A DNA stretch of 64,000 nt, taken from NCBI GenBank assembly GCA_900469345.1, contig UBWZ01000010.1, positions 124,001 to 188,000 on the forward strand, in the 5' to 3' direction. Origin of the DNA: Hyphomicrobiales bacterium. Lineage in GTDB: Bacteria > Pseudomonadota > Alphaproteobacteria > Rhizobiales > Rhizobiaceae. How positions within the stretch are numbered: the stretch's first letter is position 1; each line of letters begins with the position of its first letter. A program made the translations under genes and the position numbers. Positions 7,644-17,149 of the stretch are shown in pieces. The notes beneath the pieces were generated by a model. That model was not told the DNA's origin. It worked only from the letters and a program-made list of their open reading frames with translations, and made no database searches.

Positions 7644-9434
7644 ATGCATCGTTACCGCAGCCACACCTGTGCCGCTCTCCGCAAGTCGGATGTCGGCTCC
7701 CAAGTCCGCATCTCCGGCTGGGTTCACCGTGTCCGCGATCATGGCGGCGTCCTCTTCATCGACCTGCGCGACCATTACGGCATGACCCAGGTCGTCGCCG
7801 ATCCGGACAGCCCGGCCTTCAAGCTGGCCGAAGCCGTGCGCGGCGAGTGGGTCATCCGCATCGACGGCACCGTCAAGGCCCGCTCGGAAGAGACCGTCAA
7901 CAAGACCATGGCGACCGGCGAAATCGAGCTCTACGCCCAGGAAATCGAGATCCTGTCGGAAGCCAGGGAACTGCCGCTGCCGGTGTTCGGCGAGCCCGAC
8001 TATCCGGAAGACATCCGGCTCAAGTACCGCTTTCTCGACCTGCGCCGCGACACGCTGCACAAGAACATCGTCAAGCGCAGCCAGATCATTTCCGATATCC
8101 GCAACCGGATGACACAGGCGGGCTTCGGCGAATACACGACGCCGATCCTGACCGCCTCGTCGCCCGAAGGCGCACGCGACTTCCTGGTGCCGTCGCGCAT
8201 CCATCCCGGCACCTTCTTCGCGCTGCCGCAGGCGCCGCAGCAGTACAAGCAGCTGCTGATGGTCGCCGGCTTCGACCGCTACTTCCAGATCGCGCCGTGC
8301 TTCCGCGACGAAGACCCGCGCGCCGATCGCCTGCCGGGCGAATTCTACCAGCTCGACCTGGAAATGAGCTTCGTCACGCAGGAAGACGTCTGGGACACGA
8401 TGGCCCCGATCATGACGTCCGTTTTCGAAACCTTCGCCGAAGGCAAGCCGGTCACCAAGGACTGGCCGCGCATCCCCTATGACGAGGCGATCCGCAAGTA
8501 TGGTTCCGACAAGCCGGACCTGCGCAACCCGATCGAGATGCAGGCCGTCACCGAGCACTTTGCCGGCTCCGGCTTTAAAGTGTTCGCCGGCATGATCGCC
8601 TCGAACCCGAAGGTCGAGGTCTGGGCGATCCCCGCCAAGACCGGCGGTTCGCGCGCCTTCTGCGACCGCATGAACGCCTGGGCGCAAGGTCTCGGCCAGC
8701 CGGGCCTCGGCTACATCTTCTGGAAGGAAGAAGACGGCAAGGTCGTCGGCTCGGGCCCGCTCGCCAAGAACATCGGCGAAGAGCGCACCGAAGCGCTGCG
8801 CGTCCAGCTCGGCCTGGAAGCGGGCGACGCGAGCTTCTTCGTCGCCGGCGAACCGGCAAAGTTCTATAAGTTTGCAGGCGAAGCCCGCACCAAGGCCGGT
8901 GAGGACCTCGACCTTGTCGATCGTGACCGGTTCGAACTGTGCTGGATCATTGACTTCCCGTTCTACGAATGGAGCGACGAGGACAAGAAGGTCGACTTCG
9001 CCCACAACCCCTTCTCGATGCCGCAGGGTGGCCTCGAGGCGTTGAAGACCCAGGATCCGCTGTCGCTCAAGGCCTATCAGTACGACGCCGTCTGCAACGG
9101 CTTCGAGATTGCCTCGGGCTCGATCCGGAACCAGTCGCCGGAAGCCATGGTCAAGGCTTTCGAACTGGTGGGCTTGAGCCAGACGGACGTCGAGGAGCGC
9201 TTCGGCGGCATGTACCGCGCCTTCCAATACGGTGCGCCTCCGCATGGCGGCTGCGCCTTCGGCATCGACCGCGTCGTCATGCTGCTGCTCGGCGCCAGGA
9301 ACCTGCGCGAAATCACGCTGTTCCCGATGAACCAGCAGGCCCAGGATCTGCTGATGAACGCGCCGTCGCCAGCAAGCCCGAAGCAGCTGATGGAACTGTC
9401 GCTGCGCGTCATGCCGCAGCAGAAGAAGGACTGA
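7644..9434 (+). CDS. aspS: Aspartyl-tRNA synthetase
   Basis: A 596-residue class II aminoacyl-tRNA synthetase that charges tRNA with aspartate. It has the N-terminal OB-fold anticodon-binding domain ([19 protein letters not shown]), the motif 2 loop ([15 protein letters not shown]), the bacterial-type GAD insertion in the middle and motif 3 ([13 protein letters not shown]). The ATG at 7644 is chosen because it yields M-H-R-Y-R-S-H and has AGGA 8 bp upstream; the frame is open further upstream. Whether it is discriminating or also charges tRNA-Asn cannot be decided here. A rho-independent terminator follows at 9459-9485. Confidence 0.97.
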   Translation: MHRYRSHTCAALRKSDVGSQVRISGWVHRVRDHGGVLFIDLRDHYGMTQVVADPDSPAFKLAEAVRGEWVIRIDGTVKARSEETVNKTMATGEIELYAQEIEILSEARELPLPVFGEPDYPEDIRLKYRFLDLRRDTLHKNIVKRSQIISDIRNRMTQAGFGEYTTPILTASSPEGARDFLVPSRIHPGTFFALPQAPQQYKQLLMVAGFDRYFQIAPCFRDEDPRADRLPGEFYQLDLEMSFVTQEDVWDTMAPIMTSVFETFAEGKPVTKDWPRIPYDEAIRKYGSDKPDLRNPIEMQAVTEHFAGSGFKVFAGMIASNPKVEVWAIPAKTGGSRAFCDRMNAWAQGLGQPGLGYIFWKEEDGKVVGSGPLAKNIGEERTEALRVQLGLEAGDASFFVAGEPAKFYKFAGEARTKAGEDLDLVDRDRFELCWIIDFPFYEWSDEDKKVDFAHNPFSMPQGGLEALKTQDPLSLKAYQYDAVCNGFEIASGSIRNQSPEAMVKAFELVGLSQTDVEERFGGMYRAFQYGAPPHGGCAFGIDRVVMLLLGARNLREITLFPMNQQAQDLLMNAPSPASPKQLMELSLRVMPQQKKD

Positions 9435-9458
9435 CGGTCGCTCCATCCCTCACACACG

Positions 9459-9485
9459 AAAAGCCCGGTTCTGCCGGGCTTTTTT
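9459..9485 (+). terminator. Rho-independent terminator of aspS
   Basis: Stem AAGCCCGG / CCGGGCTT with a short loop followed by six T residues, 25 bp after the aspS stop. Confidence 0.9.
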
Positions 9486-9557
9486 ATGTGTTGCGCAAGC
9501 GTGTAAGCCGACGACTGCTCATCGCAGTAATTGCAACCAAAAATTGATTACAGTTGG

Positions 9558-9586
9558 TTGACTAACGGTTGAGTTGATCATAGATT
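9558..9586 (+). promoter_or_regulatory. Probable sigma-70 promoter for the AT-rich gene pair
   Basis: TTGACT at 9558-9563 and TAGATT at 9581-9586 are separated by 17 bp, about 30 bp before the start of the gene at 9617. The surrounding sequence is notably AT-rich. Inferred by eye only. Confidence 0.5.
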
Positions 9587-9616
9587 CTCCAAATGGTTGC
9601 GTCATAGGGGGCTGAT

Positions 9617-10453
9617 ATGCGGAACTTATTGTTCACTCTTGCGATGTTGCAGTGCGCGCCAGCGTTGGCGGCGGGGGCAATTGATTGTAATGTGCCGCCC
9701 CCGGATCGTGTCCGCGACAATGCGCTTTACTTTTACGATTCCACTGCGCCACGGGGATGGAAGCTCGTCCGAAATCTTGGGCCTGTTAAAATGCCAGTGA
9801 ATGATGTCCTGCTCGCTTACGGTATTGCCGATGGCAGGAGCAACAGCGGCATGACGCTGTTTAAAATTACTGATTCCAGGTCGAACGCGAACTGGCAGGA
9901 TCATCAGGTGCAACTCACCCGCAACATTACGGAGCGCTACGATCGCAGGGGACAGAGGCACTTAATTAAGGCAGCAAGAGAAGTGGTCGATGCGGAAGTC
10001 TACCAGGATATCCACATGAATCCAAACCGCGACATCAATCGAGCTTTGCGTAGATTTCACGGCGAGTACGCCTACGCCAACGGGGCTAATCGCGACACTT
10101 TTGATCTGCCACGTCGAGACGCTTTTTTGTTTGAGCAGCTTAAAACCGTTGATAGGCCAAAGTCGCTGTTGTCGTATATTTTCGGCGCAAGTGCGATCGG
10201 CGGACTCCGTAGTGATGAGGGCACTCTCTCGCTCAGAGCCAAGCTGAAATATTATAGCAAGATTGCGGCCAACAGCGGGTCCGTCATCTGCTTCACATTC
10301 TCCCTTGACAACAATGCTGAGCAAACGCGTGTTACCGCGGTGGATTTTGACTACGTCGACCAGATGGTGGATCCAGAAAACCGGCCGGCTGCTAGGCACA
10401 ACGAATGGACAATTCGCTGGAAGCAATCTGACGCTGAAGCAGACTACAACTGA
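9617..10453 (+). CDS. Hypothetical secreted/periplasmic protein in an AT-richer patch
   Basis: A 278-residue protein with a clear signal peptide (MRNLLFTLAMLQCAPALAAG, cleavage likely after A-L-A at about 18). The mature part has an N-terminal beta-rich region and a basic C-terminal half (RRFHGEYAYANG, LSLRAKLKYYSKIAANSGSVICFTF). No family is recognised. Base composition is visibly more AT-rich and codon choice less GC-biased than in neighbours, suggesting horizontal acquisition. Its stop is 1 bp from the start of the next gene, so the two are translationally coupled and probably act together. Confidence 0.75.
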   Translation: MRNLLFTLAMLQCAPALAAGAIDCNVPPPDRVRDNALYFYDSTAPRGWKLVRNLGPVKMPVNDVLLAYGIADGRSNSGMTLFKITDSRSNANWQDHQVQLTRNITERYDRRGQRHLIKAAREVVDAEVYQDIHMNPNRDINRALRRFHGEYAYANGANRDTFDLPRRDAFLFEQLKTVDRPKSLLSYIFGASAIGGLRSDEGTLSLRAKLKYYSKIAANSGSVICFTFSLDNNAEQTRVTAVDFDYVDQMVDPENRPAARHNEWTIRWKQSDAEADYN

Positions 10454-10454
10454 G

Positions 10455-11084
10455 ATGCCTCAATCCTCAGATAAATCTCTCAAGCTTCTATGGTCTGACT
10501 TGATCAATAGATTTGGCAATTTGGTAAACGACCTCCACGTTCCACATCAATTGATGAGGGCAAAGGCTTTCGATAATCTCGTCAACGCGTTCACAATTTT
10601 AACGATCGGCAGCTTGGTGATAACAATTGGCCGCTGGTCGGTCGCCTCAGGACCATTGGAAATCAGTGCAAATCTGATTGCGACTGCCAGTTGCTACATC
10701 ATCATGGGGGTGGTTGGAGTAATTACTGTCATAGCCAGCCCCGGCGCCAATTTGAAGGAGGACGCAGCGAAGCTGATTGCTTTGCTGTATTTCTTGTTTC
10801 TTCTCACAATTCTCATCTACGCTCTTTCAACGACGACCGTCTTCCATGTTATCGGCCAAACGCCAGTGAGTGCTTTGCGCAACGATATGGACCCTCTGTC
10901 TGTCAGACTGGTCATTTGTGCTGCTGCGTCTGCGATCGCGATTTTCGTATTCGCTCGCAGAACTCGCCTGTTTGATCCCAGGTCTTGGGAAATGGCGCCT
11001 AACAAGGCAGTTTGGATGGTTGTGTATTGGGTAGTGACGTCACTTGCTGCCACGGCGGCGATTTCGCTGCCGGACGGCGTCTGA
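10455..11084 (+). CDS. Hypothetical membrane protein coupled to the secreted protein upstream
   Basis: A 209-residue protein with about five hydrophobic helices (AFTILTIGSLVITIG, IATASCYIIMGVVGVITVIA, LIALLYFLFLLTILIYAL, LVICAAASAIAIFVFA, WMVVYWVVTSLAATAAISL) and a charged N-terminal tail of about 35 residues. No family recognised. TGAGATG links it to the previous stop. It shares the atypical AT-richer composition of the upstream gene. A membrane partner for the secreted protein is the simplest reading, but there is no motif to name a function. Confidence 0.7.
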   Translation: MPQSSDKSLKLLWSDLINRFGNLVNDLHVPHQLMRAKAFDNLVNAFTILTIGSLVITIGRWSVASGPLEISANLIATASCYIIMGVVGVITVIASPGANLKEDAAKLIALLYFLFLLTILIYALSTTTVFHVIGQTPVSALRNDMDPLSVRLVICAAASAIAIFVFARRTRLFDPRSWEMAPNKAVWMVVYWVVTSLAATAAISLPDGV

Positions 11085-11246
11085 GTTACTGTCACGGCGA
11101 ATGCGCGTTAGCGCGGGACGTGTGTCCTCGAGATGAATGATAATCCGATCGGCGCCCGAGCGCATTCGGCCGTCCCAGCACGCCTATGTGGAGAGTGGCC
11201 GCCGGCCATGGAGCCGTTCCCGCTCCATCGCATCGCAGGCAGCGGC

Positions 11247-11271
11247 GGAACCTAATCCGCGTGCAGGTGTT
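11247..11271 (+). promoter_or_regulatory. Candidate EcfG (general stress response) promoter
   Basis: GGAAC at 11247-11251 and GTT at 11269-11271 with a 17-bp gap fit the alphaproteobacterial EcfG pattern GGAAC-N16/17-cGTT except for the preceding T. It lies 30 bp upstream of the DUF1236 start codon, a suitable distance. Confidence 0.45.
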
Positions 11272-11301
11272 GTCACGGCACCAATGCACAAGGAGAGCAA
11301 T

Positions 11302-11634
11302 ATGCGCAGGATCGTAACAGCCGCTTCGGTGGCGTTTCTTGCCTTCACCGGCGCCGCCATGGCGCAGAGCACCGTCATCGTCCAGGAGCCCGCACCGGCG
11401 CCTGTCGTCACTCAGCGCACCGTCGTCATGCCAGGCGCGGTTCGCACCTACGTGATGGAACAGCAGGTTCCATCGGTCGCCTATGAAGGCGACGTGGTGG
11501 TCGGTTCGACGCTTCCCGATACGGTCGAAGTCCACACCGTCGAAGGCTACAACGACTACGCCTACACGGTTGTCAACAAGCGTCGCGTCATCATCGATCC
11601 GCAGACCCGCGCGGTCGTGCAGGTTCTCGACTAA
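11302..11634 (+). CDS. DUF1236 family periplasmic protein
   Basis: A 110-residue protein with a signal peptide (MRRIVTAASVAFLAFTGAAMA) and a mature domain ending in VVNKRRVIIDPQTRAVVQVLD, the hallmark of DUF1236 proteins abundant in rhizobia. Their role is unknown; envelope stress is often suspected. The ATG at 11302 is preceded by AAGGAGAG at 11290-11297; an ATG at 11284 in the same frame is less likely. A candidate EcfG promoter sits upstream and a strong terminator follows at 11660-11688, so it is monocistronic. Confidence 0.88.
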   Translation: MRRIVTAASVAFLAFTGAAMAQSTVIVQEPAPAPVVTQRTVVMPGAVRTYVMEQQVPSVAYEGDVVVGSTLPDTVEVHTVEGYNDYAYTVVNKRRVIIDPQTRAVVQVLD

Positions 11635-11659
11635 GTTCAAGTCGATCGATGTCTGAACG

Positions 11660-11688
11660 AAAGCCCCGCTCGCCCGAGCGGGGCTTTT
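11660..11688 (+). terminator. Rho-independent terminator of the DUF1236 gene
   Basis: An 11-bp GC-rich stem (AAGCCCCGCTC / GAGCGGGGCTT) with a four-base loop and a short T-run, 26 bp after the stop codon. Confidence 0.9.
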
Positions 11689-11710
11689 GCATTTGCGCAC
11701 TTGCCGCAAC

Positions 11711-11840
11711 CCGCTCCTGCGGGTATGAGCAGCCTATCGCAAGGACTCGGGTGTAACTCCCGGGTGGCTCTTCCGGCCGCCGATCCGCCGGACAACACAA
11801 AGCATCCGCCATTCCCAAGCTGGAACCTTCCCGGCGGTGC
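11711..11840 (+). promoter_or_regulatory. Structured 5' leader of the SulP gene (possible cis-regulatory RNA)
   Basis: Four consecutive stem-loops can be drawn: CCGC/GCGG (11711-11722), ACTCGGG/CCCGGGT (11745-11765, one G-U pair), TCCGGC/GCCGGA (11772-11792) and a long stem GCATCCGCC/GGCGGTGC (11802-11840, one bulge). The last ends just before the start codon region and encloses TTCC/GGAA. Such density is unusual for an ordinary leader. A conserved alphaproteobacterial RNA called sul1 is known upstream of sulfate-transporter genes; I cannot verify that this is a member. Confidence 0.45.
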
Positions 11841-11863
11841 ATTCCTTTGTGCGAAAAATCAAC

Positions 11864-13348
11864 ATGTTCAACCTATCCCAGTACCGCCGCGAGTGGTTCT
11901 CAAACCCGCGTGCCGACATCCTCTCGGGCATCGTCGTCAGCCTTGCCCTGATCCCCGAAGCCGTCGGCTTCTCCATCATCGCCGGGGTCGACCCCAAGGT
12001 CGGCCTGTTTGCATCGGTGGCGATCGCCTGCGTCACCGCCATCACCGGCGGTCGCCCAGCAATGATCTCCGCCGCGACGGCCGCCACGGCCGTCCTGATG
12101 GCGCCCCTGGTGCGCGATCATGGCATCCAGTATCTCTTCGCCGCCACCATCCTGATGGGGCTGCTGCAGATCCTTGCCGGCGTTTTCAAGCTCGGACGCG
12201 TCATGCGTTTCGTCTCGCGCTCGGTGATGACCGGTTTCGTCAATGCCCTGGCGATCCTGATCTTTGTGGCGCAGATCCCGCAGCTTATCAATGTCCCCGT
12301 GGCGACCTATTGGCTTATCGGGCTCGGACTTGCGGTGATGTATCTCTTCCCGCGCCTCACCAAGGCGGTTCCGTCGCCGCTGGTGGCAATCGTCGTCCTG
12401 ACCGGACTGACCTTCACCTTCGGCATCGGCGTAAGCACCGTCGCCGATCTTGGCGAGATGCCGACAGCGCTGCCGCTCCTCTCGCTGCCGTCGGTGCCGC
12501 TGACCTTCGAAACGCTGCGCATCATCTTTCCCTATTCGCTCGCGCTCGCAGCGGTTGGGCTTCTCGAATCGCTGCTGACGGCCAAGATCGTCGACGAGAT
12601 GACGGACACCACCAGCAACAAGAGCCAGGAATGCGTCGGGCAGGGGACGGGCAACATTGTCGCCGGCCTGTTCGGCGGCATGGGCGGCTGCGCGATGATC
12701 GGGCAGTCGGTGATCAATGTCTCGTCGGGTGGTCGCGGCCGTCTGTCGACCTTCGTTGCCGGCGCCTTCCTGCTGGTCCTGCTGCTCGTGCTCGACGACC
12801 TGCTGCGGGTCGTACCGGTCGCCGCCCTTGTCGCCATCATGATTATGGTCTCGATCAACACCTTTTCCTGGAAGTCGCTGGGCGAGCTGCGGCACAATCC
12901 CGGCACGTCTTCCATCGTCATGCTGGCGACGGTTGCGACCGTGCTCGCCACCCAGGATCTGTCCAAGGGGGTGCTTGTCGGCGTGCTGCTGTCAGGCGTC
13001 TTCTTTGCCGGCAAGGTGGCAAGGATGTTCAGTGTCTCGTCGCGGCTGTCGCCGGACGGACAGACCCGCTCCTATGACGTCACGGGGCAGATCTTCTTTG
13101 CCTCGGCCGACAGCCTGGTCGACGCATTCGACTTTACCGAAGCGGTGCCGCACGTCGTCATCCATGTCGGTGATGCCCATCTCTGGGATATCTCGGCGAT
13201 CGGCGCGCTCGACCGGATCGTCCTGAAGTTCCGCCAGCAGGGTGTCGATGTGACGGTTGACGGTGCCAACCAGGCAAGCGCCAGCATGATCGACCGCTAT
13301 GCCCTGCACAACAAGGAGCATGCGACCTTCAGCGCGGCGGCCCACTGA
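11864..13348 (+). CDS. SulP family anion permease with STAS domain
   Basis: A 494-residue SLC26/SulP-type transporter. The N-terminal membrane part has the conserved [21 protein letters not shown] and later [13 protein letters not shown] followed by [21 protein letters not shown]. The C-terminal about 100 residues form a STAS domain ([20 protein letters not shown]). Substrates in the family are sulfate, bicarbonate or other anions; which applies here is unknown. The start is uncertain: the ATG at 11864 lacks a strong ribosome site, and an in-frame GTG lies at 11837. A structured leader precedes it and a bidirectional terminator follows. Confidence 0.9.
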   Translation: MFNLSQYRREWFSNPRADILSGIVVSLALIPEAVGFSIIAGVDPKVGLFASVAIACVTAITGGRPAMISAATAATAVLMAPLVRDHGIQYLFAATILMGLLQILAGVFKLGRVMRFVSRSVMTGFVNALAILIFVAQIPQLINVPVATYWLIGLGLAVMYLFPRLTKAVPSPLVAIVVLTGLTFTFGIGVSTVADLGEMPTALPLLSLPSVPLTFETLRIIFPYSLALAAVGLLESLLTAKIVDEMTDTTSNKSQECVGQGTGNIVAGLFGGMGGCAMIGQSVINVSSGGRGRLSTFVAGAFLLVLLLVLDDLLRVVPVAALVAIMIMVSINTFSWKSLGELRHNPGTSSIVMLATVATVLATQDLSKGVLVGVLLSGVFFAGKVARMFSVSSRLSPDGQTRSYDVTGQIFFASADSLVDAFDFTEAVPHVVIHVGDAHLWDISAIGALDRIVLKFRQQGVDVTVDGANQASASMIDRYALHNKEHATFSAAAH

Positions 13349-13363
13349 AAAGCCCGAACAAAA

Positions 13364-13392
13364 AAAGCCCCGGATGTCTGGTCCGGGGCTTT
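13364..13392. terminator. Bidirectional terminator between sulP and the periplasmic protein gene
   Basis: An 11-bp perfect stem (AAAGCCCCGGA / TCCGGGGCTTT) with a 7-base loop lies between two convergent genes, with A-runs on one side and T residues on the other. Confidence 0.9.
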
Positions 13393-13412
13393 GTTGTCTC
13401 CGGCGAAAGGTC

Positions 13413-14600
13413 TCAGTCGTTTGCCGAGACCTTGACGCCCAGCACCTTGGGCAGCGTGTTCGGAGCGCCCATGGCGGCGCCCATGATCATCGGGAAGGGA
13501 ACCGGGTTGGCCGGCACTGCGTCGAAGGTCAGGCTGCCCGGCTTGTCCAGGAAGGTGTTGACGGCGCTGCTCAGCATGTTCTGCAGCTCCGGAATATTGT
13601 ATTGCGACAGCATCAGCGGCGTCATTGCCTTGACCATCTGGGCCATCTGCTCGCCGGAAGCGCCCTGCTTCTTGCCGGCATAGTCGAGGGCGCGCTTGGT
13701 GACGCCGTCGTCCTCGAAACGGATCTGGGCGCTGTTGAACGTCAGTCTCTGCAACAGGCCGAGCATGGCGAGATTGGCTGCCTGCTGTGCCTCCTCTTTG
13801 TCGGGATTGGATTCCATCGCCTTCGCAGTTTCCTGGGCGGAACGAATGAAATCAAGCGTGTAGCCAGAGAAGCTGACGGCAAGATTCAGGCGCCCGACCT
13901 TGTCGAAATCCAGCGCATATTCCTTGATGTCCATCGTCCCGTCATTTTGCGTCCAGCTGCCCGACACGGTCACCATGCCGTTGAGCGAGGTGAGCCCGAG
14001 ATCGGTGATCGCTTCGCGGCTCTGCGGATCCTCGACGACGCTGAGGTCGGCCTTCAGGCCCTTCATGTTGAGATCGAAGTCGATGCCGGAGCTGTCTTCG
14101 GAAAGCGCCGTGGTGACGTTGGTTTCGCCGACCGCAAAGATGGTCTTGCCGTCGACCACGACGGACATCGGCCCGGCATGCGCTTCATCGTAGAGAAGCA
14201 GCGAGTCGAAGCCGCCGGTCGAGGCGTCTGCCGGTACCGACACGCCGCTCATGGTGATGTCCGAGGCAGACAGCGTGCTGCCTTCCTTTGTCATGCTGAC
14301 ATTCGGAAACACGACCTTGTCGATCGAATAGGCGCCGGCGGTTTCTGCGACGCCCTGCAGGGTCACGGTGCCGATTTCAAGGCCCTTTACGGTGCCGCTG
14401 GGGCTGAAGGTCGTGCCCTCGAGCTTCACGTCGCCGCCGTTGACGGTCACCGATTGTGCGTCCAGCTTGCCGCCCTGGATTGCCAGCGCCTTGTTGATCT
14501 TGGCCAGAAGATCGTTACCGTCCAGCGCGAAGGCCGGGCTGGCCAGGATCGAGAGCGCGACGCCGGCGAGAAGCGGGCGCGCCTTGAGGGCGAAATGCAT
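13413..14600 (-). CDS. Hypothetical periplasmic protein
   Basis: A 395-residue protein with a signal peptide (LLAGVALSILASPAFA, cleavage near residue 25) and a mature beta-rich part with repeated short strands (VTVNGGDVKLEGTTF, GLEIGTVTLQGVAET, STLSASDITMSGVSV). It resembles rhizobial secreted proteins of unknown role; no enzyme motif seen. The start at ATG 14600 is set by an AGGAGGA ribosome site just upstream; the frame is open a further 93 bp. It is transcribed alone, convergent with sulP and divergent from parC. Confidence 0.8.
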   Translation of the reverse strand: MHFALKARPLLAGVALSILASPAFALDGNDLLAKINKALAIQGGKLDAQSVTVNGGDVKLEGTTFSPSGTVKGLEIGTVTLQGVAETAGAYSIDKVVFPNVSMTKEGSTLSASDITMSGVSVPADASTGGFDSLLLYDEAHAGPMSVVVDGKTIFAVGETNVTTALSEDSSGIDFDLNMKGLKADLSVVEDPQSREAITDLGLTSLNGMVTVSGSWTQNDGTMDIKEYALDFDKVGRLNLAVSFSGYTLDFIRSAQETAKAMESNPDKEEAQQAANLAMLGLLQRLTFNSAQIRFEDDGVTKRALDYAGKKQGASGEQMAQMVKAMTPLMLSQYNIPELQNMLSSAVNTFLDKPGSLTFDAVPANPVPFPMIMGAAMGAPNTLPKVLGVKVSAND

Positions 14601-14824
14601 AGTAGTCCTCCTGGCGGGCGTGCCTGGCCCGCGGTTTCGTCTTCCGCCAAACTTATAGACGGCGATGCGCAAAGGTCCATCGTCTTGTGACAAACTTCCG
14701 CGTCATCGATATCCGCGCAATTTCGCTGTGGAAGCCGGTGAAAACATGGCCGCTGCAGGCGTCATCCACAGGGGGATACGCTGCGTTTCTTGCCGAGAAT
14801 CAGGCTTTCCGATAGTCAAGCGCC

Positions 14825-17110
14825 ATGGGCAAAAATCTGACACCTCCCTCCGACGGTGACGGCGGCGACAATATCATCCCGGTTGACCTCAAGGCGGCGC
14901 TTGAAGAGCGCTATCTCGCCTATGCGCTGTCGACCATCATGCACCGTGCGCTGCCGGACGTCCGCGACGGGTTGAAGCCGGTGCATCGGCGTATCATCCA
15001 CGCCATGAGCGAGATGGGCATCCGTCCCAATTCGGCGTTCAAGAAATGCGCCCGTATCGTCGGCGACGTCATCGGTAAGTTCCACCCGCATGGCGACCAG
15101 TCGGTCTACGATGCGCTGGTGCGTCTCGCGCAGGACTTCTCGCAGCGCTACCCGGTCGTCGATGGCCAGGGCAATTTCGGCAATATCGACGGCGACGGCG
15201 CGGCCGCGTACCGGTACACCGAGGCCCGCATGACCGAGGTGGCGGCGCTTCTGCTGGAGGGCATCGACCAGGACGCGGTCGACTTCCGCGCCACCTACAA
15301 CGAAGAAGACAGCGAGCCGGTGGTGCTGCCGGGAAGCTTCCCGAACCTGCTCGCGAACGGCACCTCCGGGATCGCTGTCGGCATGGCGACGTCCATTCCG
15401 CCCCACAATGTCCACGAGCTCTGCGACGCGGCGCTGCACCTCATCCGCCACCCTGATGCGACGATCGAAGACCTGATGGCGGACCCGGCCGATCCGGCAA
15501 AGGGCGGCATCGAGGGGCCGGACTTCCCGACCGGCGGCATCGTCATCGACAGCCGTGCCTCGATGGTCGAGGCCTACAAGACCGGCCGCGGCGGCTTTCG
15601 CGTGCGTGCCCGCTGGCAGATTGAGGATCTCGGTCGTGGCGGCTATCAGATCATCATCACCGAGATCCCCTTTCAGGTTCAGAAGTCGCGGCTGATCGAA
15701 AAGATCGCAGAACTTCTTCTCGCCCGCAGGCTGCCGCTGCTCGAAGACGTGCGCGACGAATCGGCCGAAGACGTGCGCGTCGTGATTGTGCCCAAAAGCC
15801 GCACGGTCGATGCGACGCTGCTGATGGAATCGCTGTTCAGGCTGACCGAGCTCGAGAACCGCTTTCCGCTCAACCTCAACGTCCTGTCCATGGGCCGCGT
15901 CCCCAAGGTCATGGCGATCAACGAAGTGCTGCTGGAATGGCTCGGTCACCGCAAGGACGTGCTGATCCGCCGCTCGAAATTCCGCCTCGCGGCGATCGAC
16001 CGCAGGCTCGATATCCTCGGTGGCCTGCTGATTGCCTATCTCAATCTCGACGAGGTGATCCGCATCATCCGCGAGGAGGACGAGCCCAAGCCGGTCATGA
16101 TCGCCCGCTGGGATCTGACCGACACCCAGGCCGAAGCAATCCTCAACATGCGGCTGCGCAATCTGCGCAAGCTGGAGGAATTCGAGATCCGCAAGGAGTT
16201 CGACGCGCTCAGCAGCGAAAAGGCCGACATCGAGGCGCTGCTCGCCTCCGACCCGAAGCAGTGGAAGGTCATCGAGCACCAGATCCAGGAGGTCCGCAAG
16301 ACGTTCGCCAAGGGCCGCGGCAAGCCCTATGCGCGCCTGACGACTTTCGCCGACGCCCCGGATGCGGATGTCGAGGCGATCCAGCAGGCGATGATCGAGA
16401 AGGAACCGGTGACCATCGTCATCTCGCAGAAGGGATGGATCCGGGCTCTCAAGGGCCACATGGCGGACACGACCACGCTCACCTTCAAGGAAGGCGACGC
16501 GCTGCGGCTGGCCTTCCCGGCGCAGACGACGGACAAGCTGCTGCTGGTGACCACCGGCGGCAAGGTCTTCACCCTCGGTGCCGACAAACTGCCGGGCGGC
16601 CGCGGCCATGGCGAACCGATCCGCATCATGGTCGACATGGAAAACGACCAGGACATCCTCACCGCCTTCGTGCATGACGCGCAGCGCAAGCTGGTCGTCG
16701 CATCGACGGCCGGCTATGGTTTCGTCGTCGCGGAGACAGAAATGGTCGCCAATACCCGCAAGGGCAAGCAGATCATGAATGTCTCCATGCCGGACGAGAC
16801 GAAACTGGTCGTGCCGGTCTCCGGCGACCACGTCGCGGTGGTAGGCGAAAATCGCAAGATGCTGGTCTTCCCGCTGTCGCAGCTGCCGGAGATGAGCCGC
16901 GGCAAGGGCGTGCGCCTCCAGCGCTACAAGGATGGCGGCATTTCCGACATCAAGTGCTTCGCGATCGGGACAGGGCTGTCCTGGGAGGACACCGCCGGGC
17001 GCTCCTTTACCCGCAGCAAGGACGAACTCCTGGAATGGACCGGCGACCGCGCAACTGCCGGCCGCGCCGTGCCGAAGGGCTTTCCGAGAAGCGGCAAGTT
17101 CGCCGGATAA
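14825..17110 (+). CDS. parC: DNA topoisomerase IV subunit A
   Basis: A 761-residue subunit that cleaves and religates DNA for chromosome decatenation, partner of ParE. The GyrA/ParC winged-helix region ([19 protein letters not shown]) and active-site tyrosine in RYTEAR (Tyr131) are present; a tower and coiled-coil region follow, and the C-terminal domain has degenerate beta-pinwheel blades rather than GyrA boxes. The position equivalent to the quinolone-binding Ser83/Ser80 is Gln92, as in several alphaproteobacterial ParC proteins known to me. It is monocistronic, with a convergent gene downstream. Confidence 0.96.
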   Translation: MGKNLTPPSDGDGGDNIIPVDLKAALEERYLAYALSTIMHRALPDVRDGLKPVHRRIIHAMSEMGIRPNSAFKKCARIVGDVIGKFHPHGDQSVYDALVRLAQDFSQRYPVVDGQGNFGNIDGDGAAAYRYTEARMTEVAALLLEGIDQDAVDFRATYNEEDSEPVVLPGSFPNLLANGTSGIAVGMATSIPPHNVHELCDAALHLIRHPDATIEDLMADPADPAKGGIEGPDFPTGGIVIDSRASMVEAYKTGRGGFRVRARWQIEDLGRGGYQIIITEIPFQVQKSRLIEKIAELLLARRLPLLEDVRDESAEDVRVVIVPKSRTVDATLLMESLFRLTELENRFPLNLNVLSMGRVPKVMAINEVLLEWLGHRKDVLIRRSKFRLAAIDRRLDILGGLLIAYLNLDEVIRIIREEDEPKPVMIARWDLTDTQAEAILNMRLRNLRKLEEFEIRKEFDALSSEKADIEALLASDPKQWKVIEHQIQEVRKTFAKGRGKPYARLTTFADAPDADVEAIQQAMIEKEPVTIVISQKGWIRALKGHMADTTTLTFKEGDALRLAFPAQTTDKLLLVTTGGKVFTLGADKLPGGRGHGEPIRIMVDMENDQDILTAFVHDAQRKLVVASTAGYGFVVAETEMVANTRKGKQIMNVSMPDETKLVVPVSGDHVAVVGENRKMLVFPLSQLPEMSRGKGVRLQRYKDGGISDIKCFAIGTGLSWEDTAGRSFTRSKDELLEWTGDRATAGRAVPKGFPRSGKFAG

Positions 17111-17118
17111 TCAGCGAT

Positions 17119-17149
17119 GGCGTAGCGGTTGGCAGGCAGCCGTTACGCC
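17119..17149. terminator. Possible terminator between parC and the EamA gene
   Basis: GGCGTAGCGG and CCGTTACGCC form a 10-bp stem with one G-U pair and an 11-base loop between convergent genes. It lacks a T-run, so intrinsic termination is uncertain. Confidence 0.4.

Noticed and set aside
14816..16831. A 671-codon minus-strand open frame opposite parC
   Set aside because: Composition is an antisense shadow of parC (repeated Asp/Val/Leu/Arg runs), with no recognisable domain.
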